DNA of 11,314 nt from BTUB01 sp964392765 (GTDB taxonomy: Bacteria > Babelota > Babeliae > Babelales > Vermiphilaceae). This document shows, in pieces, positions 6,140 to 11,314 of this stretch. How positions within the stretch are numbered: position 1 is the first letter of the stretch; every line of letters begins with the position of its first letter. The notes beneath the pieces are model-generated. The model was not told the DNA's origin. It was given only the letters and a program-made list of their open reading frames with translations, and searched no databases. A program made the position numbers and the translations under genes. Location of the stretch: NCBI GenBank assembly GCA_964392765.1, contig CAYMRF010000045.1:1-11314 (forward strand), in the 5' to 3' direction.

Positions 6140-6955
6140 ATGATTTTAAGAATTTTATTTATTGGTGATGTAGTTGGCGCGCCTGGGCGCGCCATGGTCC
6201 AAAAACATCTTAATCGTATTCGTGAGCAGTATCAGATTGATGCTACCATTGTGAACGGTGAAAACGCTGCTGATGGCCGCGGGATCACCCAACGCATTAT
6301 GGAGGCATTTAAACATCTTAAAATTGATCTGGTTACTTCAGGCAATCATATCTGGGATAAAAAAGATATTGTTCCGTATCTGGAAGCTAATCAAGATCTT
6401 TTGCGTCCGGCAAATTTTCCTTCGGCATGCCCAGGGGTTGGTGTTCGCATTTTGGATGTAAAAGGTCAATCCATTGCCGTTGTCAACGTGCAAGGCAGAG
6501 TGTTTATGAAAGAACATCTGGATTGCCCGTTTAAGACGGTTGATTCTATTCTTACTTATTTGCGCGATAAAACTAAAACCATTTTAGTAGATTTTCATGC
6601 AGAGACTACTGCAGAAAAAGCAGCATTAGCCTATTATCTTGATGGGCGTGTGAGTGCGCTGGTGGGTACCCATACTCATGTGCAAACCGCGGATGAACGC
6701 GTGTTGCCTCAGGGCACCGCATTTATCACCGATTTAGGCATGTGTGGCGCGCTTGATTCTAGCCTGGGCATGAAGCTCGATTCTATTATTCATCATTTTA
6801 TCACGCAAATGCCGGTTCGCTTTAGCGTTGAGACCGAAGGGCCGCTATTACTTAATGGCGTTTGGATTGAAGTTGATACTGCAACGGGTAAAGCGCTGAA
6901 AATTGAGCGTATTCGCATTGTGGATGAACAACTTCAGGTTGATGAAAAAGATTAA
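6140..6955 (+). CDS. ymdB: YmdB-family metallophosphoesterase (TIGR00282 type)
   Basis: Dinuclear-metal phosphodiesterase; the Bacillus subtilis member hydrolyses 2',3'-cyclic nucleotides and affects biofilm and late gene expression. The 271-residue product has all expected metal ligands: Asp10 (FIGDVVG), Glu41-Asn42 (VNGENAADG), Asn69-His70 (SGNHIWD), His153 (DFHAETT), and His178 with His180 (GTHTH). The LLRPANFP and DLGMCG motifs are also family-typical. I chose ATG 6140 rather than the longer frame from 6032, because the latter's first 36 codons translate the two hairpin repeats, while MILRILFIGDVVGAPGR is the normal family start. The ribosome site is poor: GAAGG at the repeat edge, 13 nt away. 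Neighbouring rny suggests a shared role in RNA turnover. Confidence 0.94.
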   Translation: MILRILFIGDVVGAPGRAMVQKHLNRIREQYQIDATIVNGENAADGRGITQRIMEAFKHLKIDLVTSGNHIWDKKDIVPYLEANQDLLRPANFPSACPGVGVRILDVKGQSIAVVNVQGRVFMKEHLDCPFKTVDSILTYLRDKTKTILVDFHAETTAEKAALAYYLDGRVSALVGTHTHVQTADERVLPQGTAFITDLGMCGALDSSLGMKLDSIIHHFITQMPVRFSVETEGPLLLNGVWIEVDTATGKALKIERIRIVDEQLQVDEKD

Positions 6956-6987
6956 AATCTATTATTTTGGGCACTGTTCTCGCTAAA

Positions 6988-7014
6988 CTTCCTAATAGGG
7001 ATTTTTTTAGGAGG
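6988..7014 (+). promoter_or_regulatory. Hairpin that can mask the ribosome site of the DUF2156 gene
   Basis: CTTCCTAA (6988-6995) can pair with TTAGGAGG (7007-7014), eight pairs including one G-U, around an 11-nt loop. The right arm includes the whole strong Shine-Dalgarno AGGAGG (7009-7014), which lies 6 nt before the GTG start. When folded it would hide the site, so translation could be gated by temperature, a ligand, a small RNA or upstream ribosomes. Pairing is seen; regulation is inferred. Confidence 0.45.
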
Positions 7015-7020
7015 GGACCA

Positions 7021-8007
7021 GTGAATCAAATTATTAACGATCAGATTAAAGCCGATTATATTAAAAAATGGGGTAATGCAGCTTCTATTGCATTGCTTGA
7101 TCCAAGTTGCAAAATTTTCAAAGCCGATTCAATTGATGGCGTTATAGGCTATCGAGACGAACTCAATTGTGCCGTGGTATTTGGTGATCCGTTATGCGAT
7201 CCTAAAGATATGCCCGGATTGGCACAGGCATTTCATGATTTTTGTGCACTGCAAAATAAAAAAGTGGTTTATGCCATTATCTCAGATCAGTTTAAAAATG
7301 TTCTCAAGCAGCAGCAATCCTGGAAGATGGTGGAAATGGGCCCAGAACTCGTGCTGAACCCGCAACAAGATCCGCGTCAAAGAACGGGCAATTATGCTAA
7401 CTTATTGCGACGCAAATGTAAGCGTGCTTCTACCGATGGCGTAAGTGTAAAAGAATATAATGGGCATGATCCTGCCATTGAAGATAAAATCAAATTAATT
7501 GCTGATCAATGGCTCAAGGGCCGCAAAGGCATGCAAATGTATCTGGTACAGATTGATATGTTTGCTAGTCGTGAAAATAAGCGCTATTTCTATGCGCAAG
7601 ACAAAAATGGAGATATTCTAGGAGCGCTCATGATCACGCGGCTTGATGCGCATAAAGGATGGGTAATTAACTTATTAATTACTACGCAAAAAGCTGAACA
7701 TTATATTTCTGAAATCATTTTGCTTGCCACCATGGATGCATTGCGTGCAGAAGGATGTCAATTTTTTTCAACTGGCGTGGTTCCCATGAAAAAGTTAGGA
7801 ACTATAGAAGGATTTGGCAAATTAAATACCCTGATGATTCGCAGCGTGTATAAAGTGGTAGCCCGTATTTGCAAGATGCAAGATCGCCTGCGCTACTGGA
7901 AAAAGTTCGATCCGCAGCTTGCATCCACTTATCTTTTGTTTAATCAGAAGAAATTTAAGCTTAAAGATATCGTTGGAATCATGAGAGCGTTTCACGCCAA
8001 GGTGTAA
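7021..8007 (+). CDS. Soluble LPG-synthase C-terminal/DUF2156 domain protein (MprF catalytic-domain type)
   Basis: Related to the catalytic C-terminal half of MprF, a double-GNAT-fold domain that transfers an aminoacyl group from aminoacyl-tRNA to phosphatidylglycerol, making the surface less anionic. The 328-residue product lacks the flippase membrane part. Family features: FGDPLCDP (54-61), GPELVLNP (107-114), a basic LLRRKCKRA (128-136), a central YFYAQDKNGDILGALMI, a helix with ATMDALRAEG, and a C-terminal YWKKFDP (292-298), like the fyxFKxKFxP end of MprF. GTG at 7021 is preferred over a TTG at 6967 because AGGAGG (7009-7014) sits 6 nt before it. ymdB ends 65 nt upstream. Soluble DUF2156 proteins may have other acyl or peptidyl acceptors, so the substrate is uncertain. 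Confidence 0.75.
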   Translation: MNQIINDQIKADYIKKWGNAASIALLDPSCKIFKADSIDGVIGYRDELNCAVVFGDPLCDPKDMPGLAQAFHDFCALQNKKVVYAIISDQFKNVLKQQQSWKMVEMGPELVLNPQQDPRQRTGNYANLLRRKCKRASTDGVSVKEYNGHDPAIEDKIKLIADQWLKGRKGMQMYLVQIDMFASRENKRYFYAQDKNGDILGALMITRLDAHKGWVINLLITTQKAEHYISEIILLATMDALRAEGCQFFSTGVVPMKKLGTIEGFGKLNTLMIRSVYKVVARICKMQDRLRYWKKFDPQLASTYLLFNQKKFKLKDIVGIMRAFHAKV

Positions 8008-8034
8008 AAGAGCCAAAAAAGCCTTATAAAACCG

Positions 8035-8064
8035 TTGTTTTCTCTTGTTTTGCTCTGGTAAACT
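8035..8064 (+). promoter_or_regulatory. Extended -10 promoter of the small secreted protein gene
   Basis: TTGTTT (8035-8040), 18-nt spacer, then TAAACT (8059-8064) preceded by the extended -10 element TGG (8056-8058). Transcription would start near 8071, about 50 nt before the ATG at 8122. Predicted by eye. Confidence 0.5.
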
Positions 8065-8121
8065 AATAGTAGAAACAGCTATCTGGTTTTGCTGGAAAAG
8101 CCCTATTACCCAGGAGTAAGT

Positions 8122-8505
8122 ATGAATAAGAGAGTATTAATAGCATTATTGGCATCTTTTACCACGCTATCAATAGTATCAATGAACAAAGAACCACGAG
8201 TAAATCAGGATCCAGTTGAAAGGCACTTCGAAGTGTTTGATGGCAAATATCTTGCACAAAAGAATGATCCGCACAATAACACTAAAATAGGAGTTGGTTG
8301 GTATAATGACAATAGACGAATCAAGCTTATTCGTGTGGATGCTCAAGGCGAACTAATTAATGGTTATGATATGGCGCTTCCTCTTATGAATCAACATCCC
8401 TATGAAAAAGCTGAAATTACAATAAATCCAGAAGATAATGCTGTGTCTATAGAATTTACCGGTCAAGATAGGATTCCTTCAACTTTTACTGACCTCGAGA
8501 TTTAA
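8122..8505 (+). CDS. Small exported protein of unknown function
   Basis: I do not recognise a family. The 127-residue product begins MNKRVLIALLASFTTLSIVS: two basic residues, then a hydrophobic stretch that fits a Sec signal peptide or an N-terminal anchor. The rest is hydrophilic and looks beta-rich: a FEVFDGKYLAQKND stretch, a GVGWYNDNRRIKLIRVD strand pair, and an acidic C-terminus. There is no cysteine in the mature part and no lipobox, so a disulfide or lipid anchor is unlikely. The ATG at 8122 is preferred over an upstream in-frame TTG (8089) because AGGAG (8112-8116) sits 5 nt before it and the signal peptide begins there. It has its own predicted promoter and looks monocistronic, with a perfect inverted repeat following about 50 nt later. 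Confidence 0.75.
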   Translation: MNKRVLIALLASFTTLSIVSMNKEPRVNQDPVERHFEVFDGKYLAQKNDPHNNTKIGVGWYNDNRRIKLIRVDAQGELINGYDMALPLMNQHPYEKAEITINPEDNAVSIEFTGQDRIPSTFTDLEI

Positions 8506-8553
8506 TATAGTATTACGCATGCAGCACTTTGGACTTCAATAAAACTTTGTTAA

Positions 8554-8588
8554 GCTAGGTTTAATGTTAAAAAACCATTAAACCTAGC
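8554..8588. repeat. Perfect 13-bp inverted repeat just before the permease start
   Basis: GCTAGGTTTAATG (8554-8566) and CATTAAACCTAGC (8576-8588) are exact reverse complements separated by TTAAAAAAC. As RNA it would be a stable hairpin ending 8 nt before the EamA ATG; as DNA it could be an operator. No T-run follows on the + strand, so it is at best an atypical terminator of the small secreted protein gene. Confidence 0.8.
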
Positions 8589-8596
8589 GATCTTCT

Positions 8597-9568
8597 ATGT
8601 GGCTCATATTCCTTCTTTACTTCTTGATGGCCAGCACCTTTACCCTGGCAAAAACAGCAGTCTCTTACATGCATCCTATCTATTTTATCGGCTTACGCAT
8701 GATAATCGCCGGCGGTGCATTACTAGGCTATCTTTATTGGTTTAAAAGAGAGGATTGGCGATCTATATCTGCTAATCGCGGGCAATTCGCGCAGATTATC
8801 ATCTTTCATATCTACTGTGCCTACGTTTTTGAATTCTGGGCATTGCAATATCTCACTTCAGCAAAAACCTGCTTATTGTATAATTTATCCCCTTTTATCA
8901 CCGCCTTATTAATGTACCTACTTTTCAATCAAAAGCTTTCACTTCAAAAATGGATTGGATTAGCCATTGGATTTGCGGCAATGCTGCCAATTCTGGTTGC
9001 CCATTCAGCACTTGAGGACATCTTCACCAGTCTGGGATTTTTATCATTTCCTGAGCTTGTTTTGCTCTTTGCGGTTGCATGTTCGGCCTATGGCTGGATT
9101 GTAATGGGGAATTTAGTAGGGCAAAAGGGGTATAATCCCATTATGGTAAACGGAATTGGTATGGCAGGGGGTGGGGTTGCTGCGTTGATTACTGCGTTTA
9201 AATTTGAAGGATTTAACCCTTTTATATGGCAACAATATCCGGCGGATATGTTGGGAAAATACCTTATTCCCATTTTAGGATCATCTACCACAACTGTTAT
9301 TATCGGATTAGGATGCCTTATCGCCTTGATAATAATTGCCAATATTATCGGCTATAACTTATATGGCAGTTTATTGCGCCGGTATTCTGCTACTTTGCTT
9401 GCATTTGCCGGTTTTATAACACCATTTTTTGCGAGCATTTTTGGATGGATCTTTCTTTCTGAGCCGCTTACGATGCCATTTTTTGTCTCATTGGCTATTA
9501 CGATTGTAGGGCTCTATTTATTTTATGAAGATGAGATGCGAAAGAATTCTTGGGGAGAAAAAGAATGA
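8597..9568 (+). CDS. EamA/DMT-family permease
   Basis: Integral membrane transporter of the drug/metabolite superfamily; members export amino acids or other metabolites or exchange nucleotide-like compounds, and substrate cannot be read from sequence. The 323-residue protein is almost entirely hydrophobic, with about ten membrane segments in two EamA repeats (about 1-135 and 150-310). Each repeat ends in the typical pattern: SPFITALLMYLLFNQKLSLQ in the first, and a TPFFASIFGWIFLSEPLT stretch followed by GLYLFYEDE in the second. It starts directly with the first segment (MWLIFLLYFLMASTFTLAKT). No Shine-Dalgarno precedes the ATG; its place is taken by the right arm of the inverted repeat at 8554-8588. 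Met11 has no better site. It ends at a bidirectional terminator facing the convergent histone-like gene. Confidence 0.9.
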   Translation: MWLIFLLYFLMASTFTLAKTAVSYMHPIYFIGLRMIIAGGALLGYLYWFKREDWRSISANRGQFAQIIIFHIYCAYVFEFWALQYLTSAKTCLLYNLSPFITALLMYLLFNQKLSLQKWIGLAIGFAAMLPILVAHSALEDIFTSLGFLSFPELVLLFAVACSAYGWIVMGNLVGQKGYNPIMVNGIGMAGGGVAALITAFKFEGFNPFIWQQYPADMLGKYLIPILGSSTTTVIIGLGCLIALIIIANIIGYNLYGSLLRRYSATLLAFAGFITPFFASIFGWIFLSEPLTMPFFVSLAITIVGLYLFYEDEMRKNSWGEKE

Positions 9569-9603
9569 GGCCCAAAGTTATTCACCAGGACCTCATTATT
9601 TTC
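9566..9603. terminator. Bidirectional intrinsic terminator between convergent genes
   Basis: TGAGGCCC (9566-9573) pairs with GGACCTCA (9588-9595), one C-A mismatch, and TTATTTTC follows on the + strand. On the minus strand the same stem is followed by TTCTTTTTCTCC. It overlaps the permease stop codon and lies just past the histone-like gene stop, so it can serve both. Confidence 0.7.
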
Positions 9604-9610
9604 AACGAGA

Positions 9611-9814
9611 TTAAGCCCAAAAGCTAAAGCCAGCTTTACGCTTAGCAGCTTTTTTAGCTACTGCGCGTTTTACCGCTTTTCTTTTTACAGCTTTACGTGC
9701 AACCGCTCTTTTAGCGACTTTACGTTTTGCAGTTCTTTTAACTGCTTTTTTAGCGCCGGCTCTTTTCACCGCTCTTTTTACAGCTTTCTTAGCTGTTTTT
9801 CTTTTGGTTGCCAT
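9611..9814 (-). CDS. Histone H1-like Lys/Ala/Arg-rich DNA-binding protein
   Basis: Small, extremely basic protein of 67 residues with 20 Lys, 10 Arg and no Asp or Glu. It consists of degenerate repeats of KAVKR/KRAV/AKKA type from residue 8 to 61, then a hydrophobic tail GFSFWA. Such composition is seen in bacterial histone H1-like proteins (for example chlamydial Hc2 or the C-terminus of AlgP), which bind DNA non-specifically and compact it. Function here is inferred from composition. The ATG (complement of 9812-9814) has a strong ribosome site, AGGAG (complement of 9822-9826), 7 nt upstream, which argues it is really translated. The 227 bp upstream is AT-rich with several long A-tracts. An RNA-binding or ribosome-associated role is an alternative. 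Confidence 0.85.
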   Translation of the reverse strand: MATKRKTAKKAVKRAVKRAGAKKAVKRTAKRKVAKRAVARKAVKRKAVKRAVAKKAAKRKAGFSFWA

Positions 9815-9907
9815 TGTCTTTCTCCTCTTTTTAGGGTAACAACCATCTATTACACTAATTTCACTTTAACTAATTACCGTTTGCAAAATCAATAGTTTGT
9901 GAATCTA

Positions 9908-10020
9908 TTTTTTTTCAAAAGTGATTTTTTTGCACATTTTAATATCATGATTGCGCAAAAAAATGCATCAATTTTATCGTGACAAAGCGCATTTGCATAA
10001 ATTAGATTAATTTTTTTGCA
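9908..10020. promoter_or_regulatory. A-tract-rich intergenic DNA upstream of the histone-like gene
   Basis: Between the hydrolase stop and the histone-like start (9815-10041) lie runs of T8 (9908-9915), T7 (9925-9931), A7 (9957-9963) and T7 (10011-10017). Three sit in the shared context GCAAAAAAAT: twice on the minus strand and once inverted. The first and last of these read ATTTTTTTGCA at 9924-9934 and 10010-10020. The inverted pair 9925-9933/9955-9963 could form a hairpin around the palindrome ATCATGAT (9944-9951). Promoter boxes here are ambiguous, so I place none. Confidence 0.4.
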
Positions 10021-10041
10021 AACATTCAAAATAAGGTTAAA

Positions 10042-11028
10042 TTATGTCTTTTTTGTATTGTTTTTTGTCCGATTTTCATACAATGTTTTAATATTTCGCA
10101 CGCTTTCATTCTTACTCAGCACGGTATTTTGATGTGGACGTTTGTGCTGCGCGTAATGAGGATAGAATTGATGCAAGTTTTTTGAATCAGGTTGGCAAAG
10201 TTTAGCAAGGATGGGAGTTCCTAATTGTGCTAAATGTTCATCATGAGGAAGACCAAATTTGCTATAGAATGCGTGAGTTATTTGCTGATATAATGAGCCA
10301 AATCGTTGATTATTAATCAGTCTGGCATGTTTGCCTTCGGGTAAAATGAGCAAATAGGTATTATCGTGCCCGGATTCTCGTAAGGCGATGTAGAGATTAA
10401 TGGTAGACCACACGGGAACAAGTCTATCTTCCAATGAACATACCAGCAAAATCGGCAAATCTTTTCGGATCGCGCTTGTTTGATCAATCGGCTTAATGCC
10501 ATTGGGTTTATATTGGCAGAAAATGAAGCTCACTAAGCTCGTCCCATACTTTTTTGCGCCGGGCAAACAGCCAAATTTGGTCTCATGAGCAATTTTACTC
10601 ACAATACTTTCCACGGCATCAAACGGTGACTCCAGCACTAATGCACAGACATTAATTGGATTGTATAATCCCATAAAATTAATTAACGCAGATGCGCCAC
10701 GCGAAACACCCACTAATATAGAAGGGCCCTGATTGGCTTGAGAAAAATAATGCTGCGCCAAGCATGCAATTTCATTATCTTGGGCCAAGCTGGTCTTAAA
10801 CCGATTTACCCTAAATATGGTGGAACTCACGTCTGGATAATCAAACGTTATAATAGGATCTTTAATAATATAGGGCTTTGGTTTCACCGCCGATGGCGCA
10901 TACATAAATGCTTGCTTATGAGAATCGGCAAGCCCATGCGAAAACAAGTATTGAATCTCTTTTGAATTAATGTGATTCATGCTACCGCCTATTACCAACA
11001 ATAGAATCGATACTATCCCTAACCGCAT
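10042..11028 (-). CDS. Exported alpha/beta-hydrolase fold protein
   Basis: Probable serine hydrolase of the alpha/beta fold; substrate unknown. The 328-residue product begins with a signal peptide or anchor (MRLGIVSILLLVIGGS). Then come FSHGLADS (29-36, oxyanion-side HG), the nucleophile elbow GVSRG with Ser109, Asp201 in SLEDRLVP, and His234 in EGKHARL, in the correct order for a full Ser-Asp-His triad. ALVLESPFDAV (129-139) is the usual strand after the nucleophile helix. A polar, basic tail of about 70 residues (260-328), rich in Asn, Lys and His, extends past the fold and ends ENRTKNNTKKT; its role is unknown. The ATG (complement of 11026-11028) follows a GGGGGA ribosome site by 6 nt. It has its own promoter and diverges from the exported-protein gene at 11277. 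Confidence 0.82.
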   Translation of the reverse strand: MRLGIVSILLLVIGGSMNHINSKEIQYLFSHGLADSHKQAFMYAPSAVKPKPYIIKDPIITFDYPDVSSTIFRVNRFKTSLAQDNEIACLAQHYFSQANQGPSILVGVSRGASALINFMGLYNPINVCALVLESPFDAVESIVSKIAHETKFGCLPGAKKYGTSLVSFIFCQYKPNGIKPIDQTSAIRKDLPILLVCSLEDRLVPVWSTINLYIALRESGHDNTYLLILPEGKHARLINNQRFGSLYQQITHAFYSKFGLPHDEHLAQLGTPILAKLCQPDSKNLHQFYPHYAQHKRPHQNTVLSKNESVRNIKTLYENRTKNNTKKT

Positions 11029-11074
11029 TACAAATCCCCCTGTCTCTGCGTTTTATGATAATTGTAGTCTCTTA

Positions 11075-11104
11075 ATTATAGTCCAAAAAGGGCACCAAGT
11101 GCAA
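11075..11104 (-). promoter_or_regulatory. Sigma70-like promoter of the hydrolase gene
   Basis: On the minus strand a perfect TATAAT (complement of 11075-11080) is preceded by an 18-nt spacer and TTGCAC (complement of 11099-11104), a weak -35. Start of transcription would be near 11068, giving a leader of about 40 nt. It lies across the left arm of the inverted repeat 11083-11153. Confidence 0.5.
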
Positions 11105-11153
11105 AAGTTGCTCCTCATCCGTCAATATTTTAACTTTTAATTGCCCCTTTTGG
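11083..11153. repeat. Inverted repeat in the divergent promoter region
   Basis: CCAAAAAGGGCA (11083-11094) and TGCCCCTTTTGG (11142-11153) are complementary at 11 of 12 positions, 47 bp apart. The left arm lies in the -10/-35 spacer of the hydrolase promoter; the right arm is about 50 bp upstream of the -35 box of the rightward promoter. It may be a pair of protein-binding sites; this is inferred. Confidence 0.5.
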
Positions 11154-11200
11154 TCTTATTTCTGGGTGAAAAGCACCTGAGTTTTTATACGATAAATCTA

Positions 11201-11230
11201 TTGATTTTGAAAACCTAAATTTGTTACCAT
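11201..11230 (+). promoter_or_regulatory. Possible extended -10 promoter of the exported-protein gene at 11277
   Basis: TTGATT (11201-11206), an 18-nt spacer, then TACCAT (11225-11230) with TGT just before it as an extended -10. Its layout resembles the promoter at 8035-8064. Predicted leader is about 40 nt. Confidence 0.4.
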
Positions 11231-11276
11231 TAGTATTAGAGTAGTATATGTTTAACCCTTCAAAGGAGATTTTATT

Positions 11277-11314
11277 ATGAAGAAAATAGTAGCAATAGCA
11301 GCGTTATTAAGTAT
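11277..11314 (+). CDS. Start of an exported protein, cut by the window end
   Basis: Only twelve full codons are visible, MKKIVAIAALLS, which looks like the first half of a Sec signal peptide: two lysines and then a hydrophobic run. A strong ribosome site, AAAGGAG (11262-11268), lies 8 nt before the ATG, and a possible promoter lies upstream. That combination makes a true start likely even with so little sequence. The protein family cannot be known from this window. It diverges from the exported hydrolase gene. Confidence 0.7.
   Translation, partial: MKKIVAIAALLS

Noticed and set aside
6967..7020. TTG start adding 18 residues to the DUF2156 protein
   Set aside because: GTG 7021 has AGGAGG 6 nt upstream, and the extra codons cover the hairpin and ribosome site.
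7985..8034. Terminator after the DUF2156 gene
   Set aside because: No stem with a T-run could be found by eye in the short gap before the next promoter.
8089..8121. TTG start adding 11 residues to the small exported protein
   Set aside because: ATG 8122 has AGGAG 5 nt upstream and begins a proper signal peptide.
10738..10965. 75-codon plus-strand open frame inside the hydrolase gene
   Set aside because: It is antisense to a protein with a full catalytic triad, has no ribosome site, and its composition is not protein-like.
1..11314. CRISPR array, tRNA/rRNA, insertion sequence, prophage or defence island
   Set aside because: No regularly spaced direct repeats, cloverleaf, transposase, integrase, nuclease/toxin-antitoxin pair or phage structural gene was found on either strand.

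Overview
The window is an AT-rich, densely packed bacterial chromosome segment. It contains no phage, plasmid, IS, CRISPR, tRNA or rRNA signal. Gene content (peptidyl-prolyl isomerase, recA, infC-rpmI-rplT, zapB-like/zapA, rny, ymdB) is that of a core housekeeping neighbourhood. The lineage cannot be proved from the sequence. The combination of a short Lys/Ala/Arg-rich histone-like protein, small secreted proteins of unknown function, and the dispersed hairpin repeat whose translations read like 'VRQAHHER' or 'VSLSNH' makes me favour a Dependentiae/Babeliae (TM6)-type bacterium. That is inference from recall and of moderate confidence at best.

Layout. Positions 1-1317 hold the 3' part of a PpiD/SurA-like folding factor. 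It is followed after 12 nt by recA (1330-2430), then infC (2443-3027), rpmI (3049-3246) and rplT (3291-3638), all on the + strand and tightly spaced. A sigma70-like promoter (3648-3677) and a 5'UTR hairpin precede a small ZapB-like coiled-coil gene (3753-4001) and zapA (4003-4287), which share a 1-nt gap; a textbook intrinsic terminator (4348-4383) ends that unit. A second unit holds rny (4458-6020), ymdB (6140-6955) and a soluble LPG-synthase-C/DUF2156 protein (7021-8007). Between rny and ymdB lies an inverted pair of REP-like hairpins. A small secreted protein (8122-8505) with its own extended -10 promoter and an EamA-type permease (8597-9568) follow. A bidirectional terminator (9566-9603) separates the permease from two minus-strand genes: the 67-aa histone-like protein (9611-9814) and a secreted or lipid-anchored alpha/beta hydrolase (10042-11028). 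A divergent promoter region (11029-11276) leads into the first codons of another exported protein (11277 onward).

How the genes fit together. The recA-infC-rpmI-rplT block serves recombination and translation. The zapB-like/zapA pair is likely to act on the FtsZ ring. RNase Y and YmdB form the conserved RNA-decay/phosphodiesterase pair that also lies close to recA in Bacillus subtilis. The DUF2156 protein, the permease, the hydrolase and the exported proteins point to envelope work. I did not find a convincing new multi-gene system. The points most worth a second look are the covarying hairpin repeat family, a hairpin that can occlude the Shine-Dalgarno of the DUF2156 gene, a one-residue insertion in RecA loop L2, a 13-bp perfect inverted repeat abutting the permease start, and the A-tract-rich DNA upstream of the histone-like gene.
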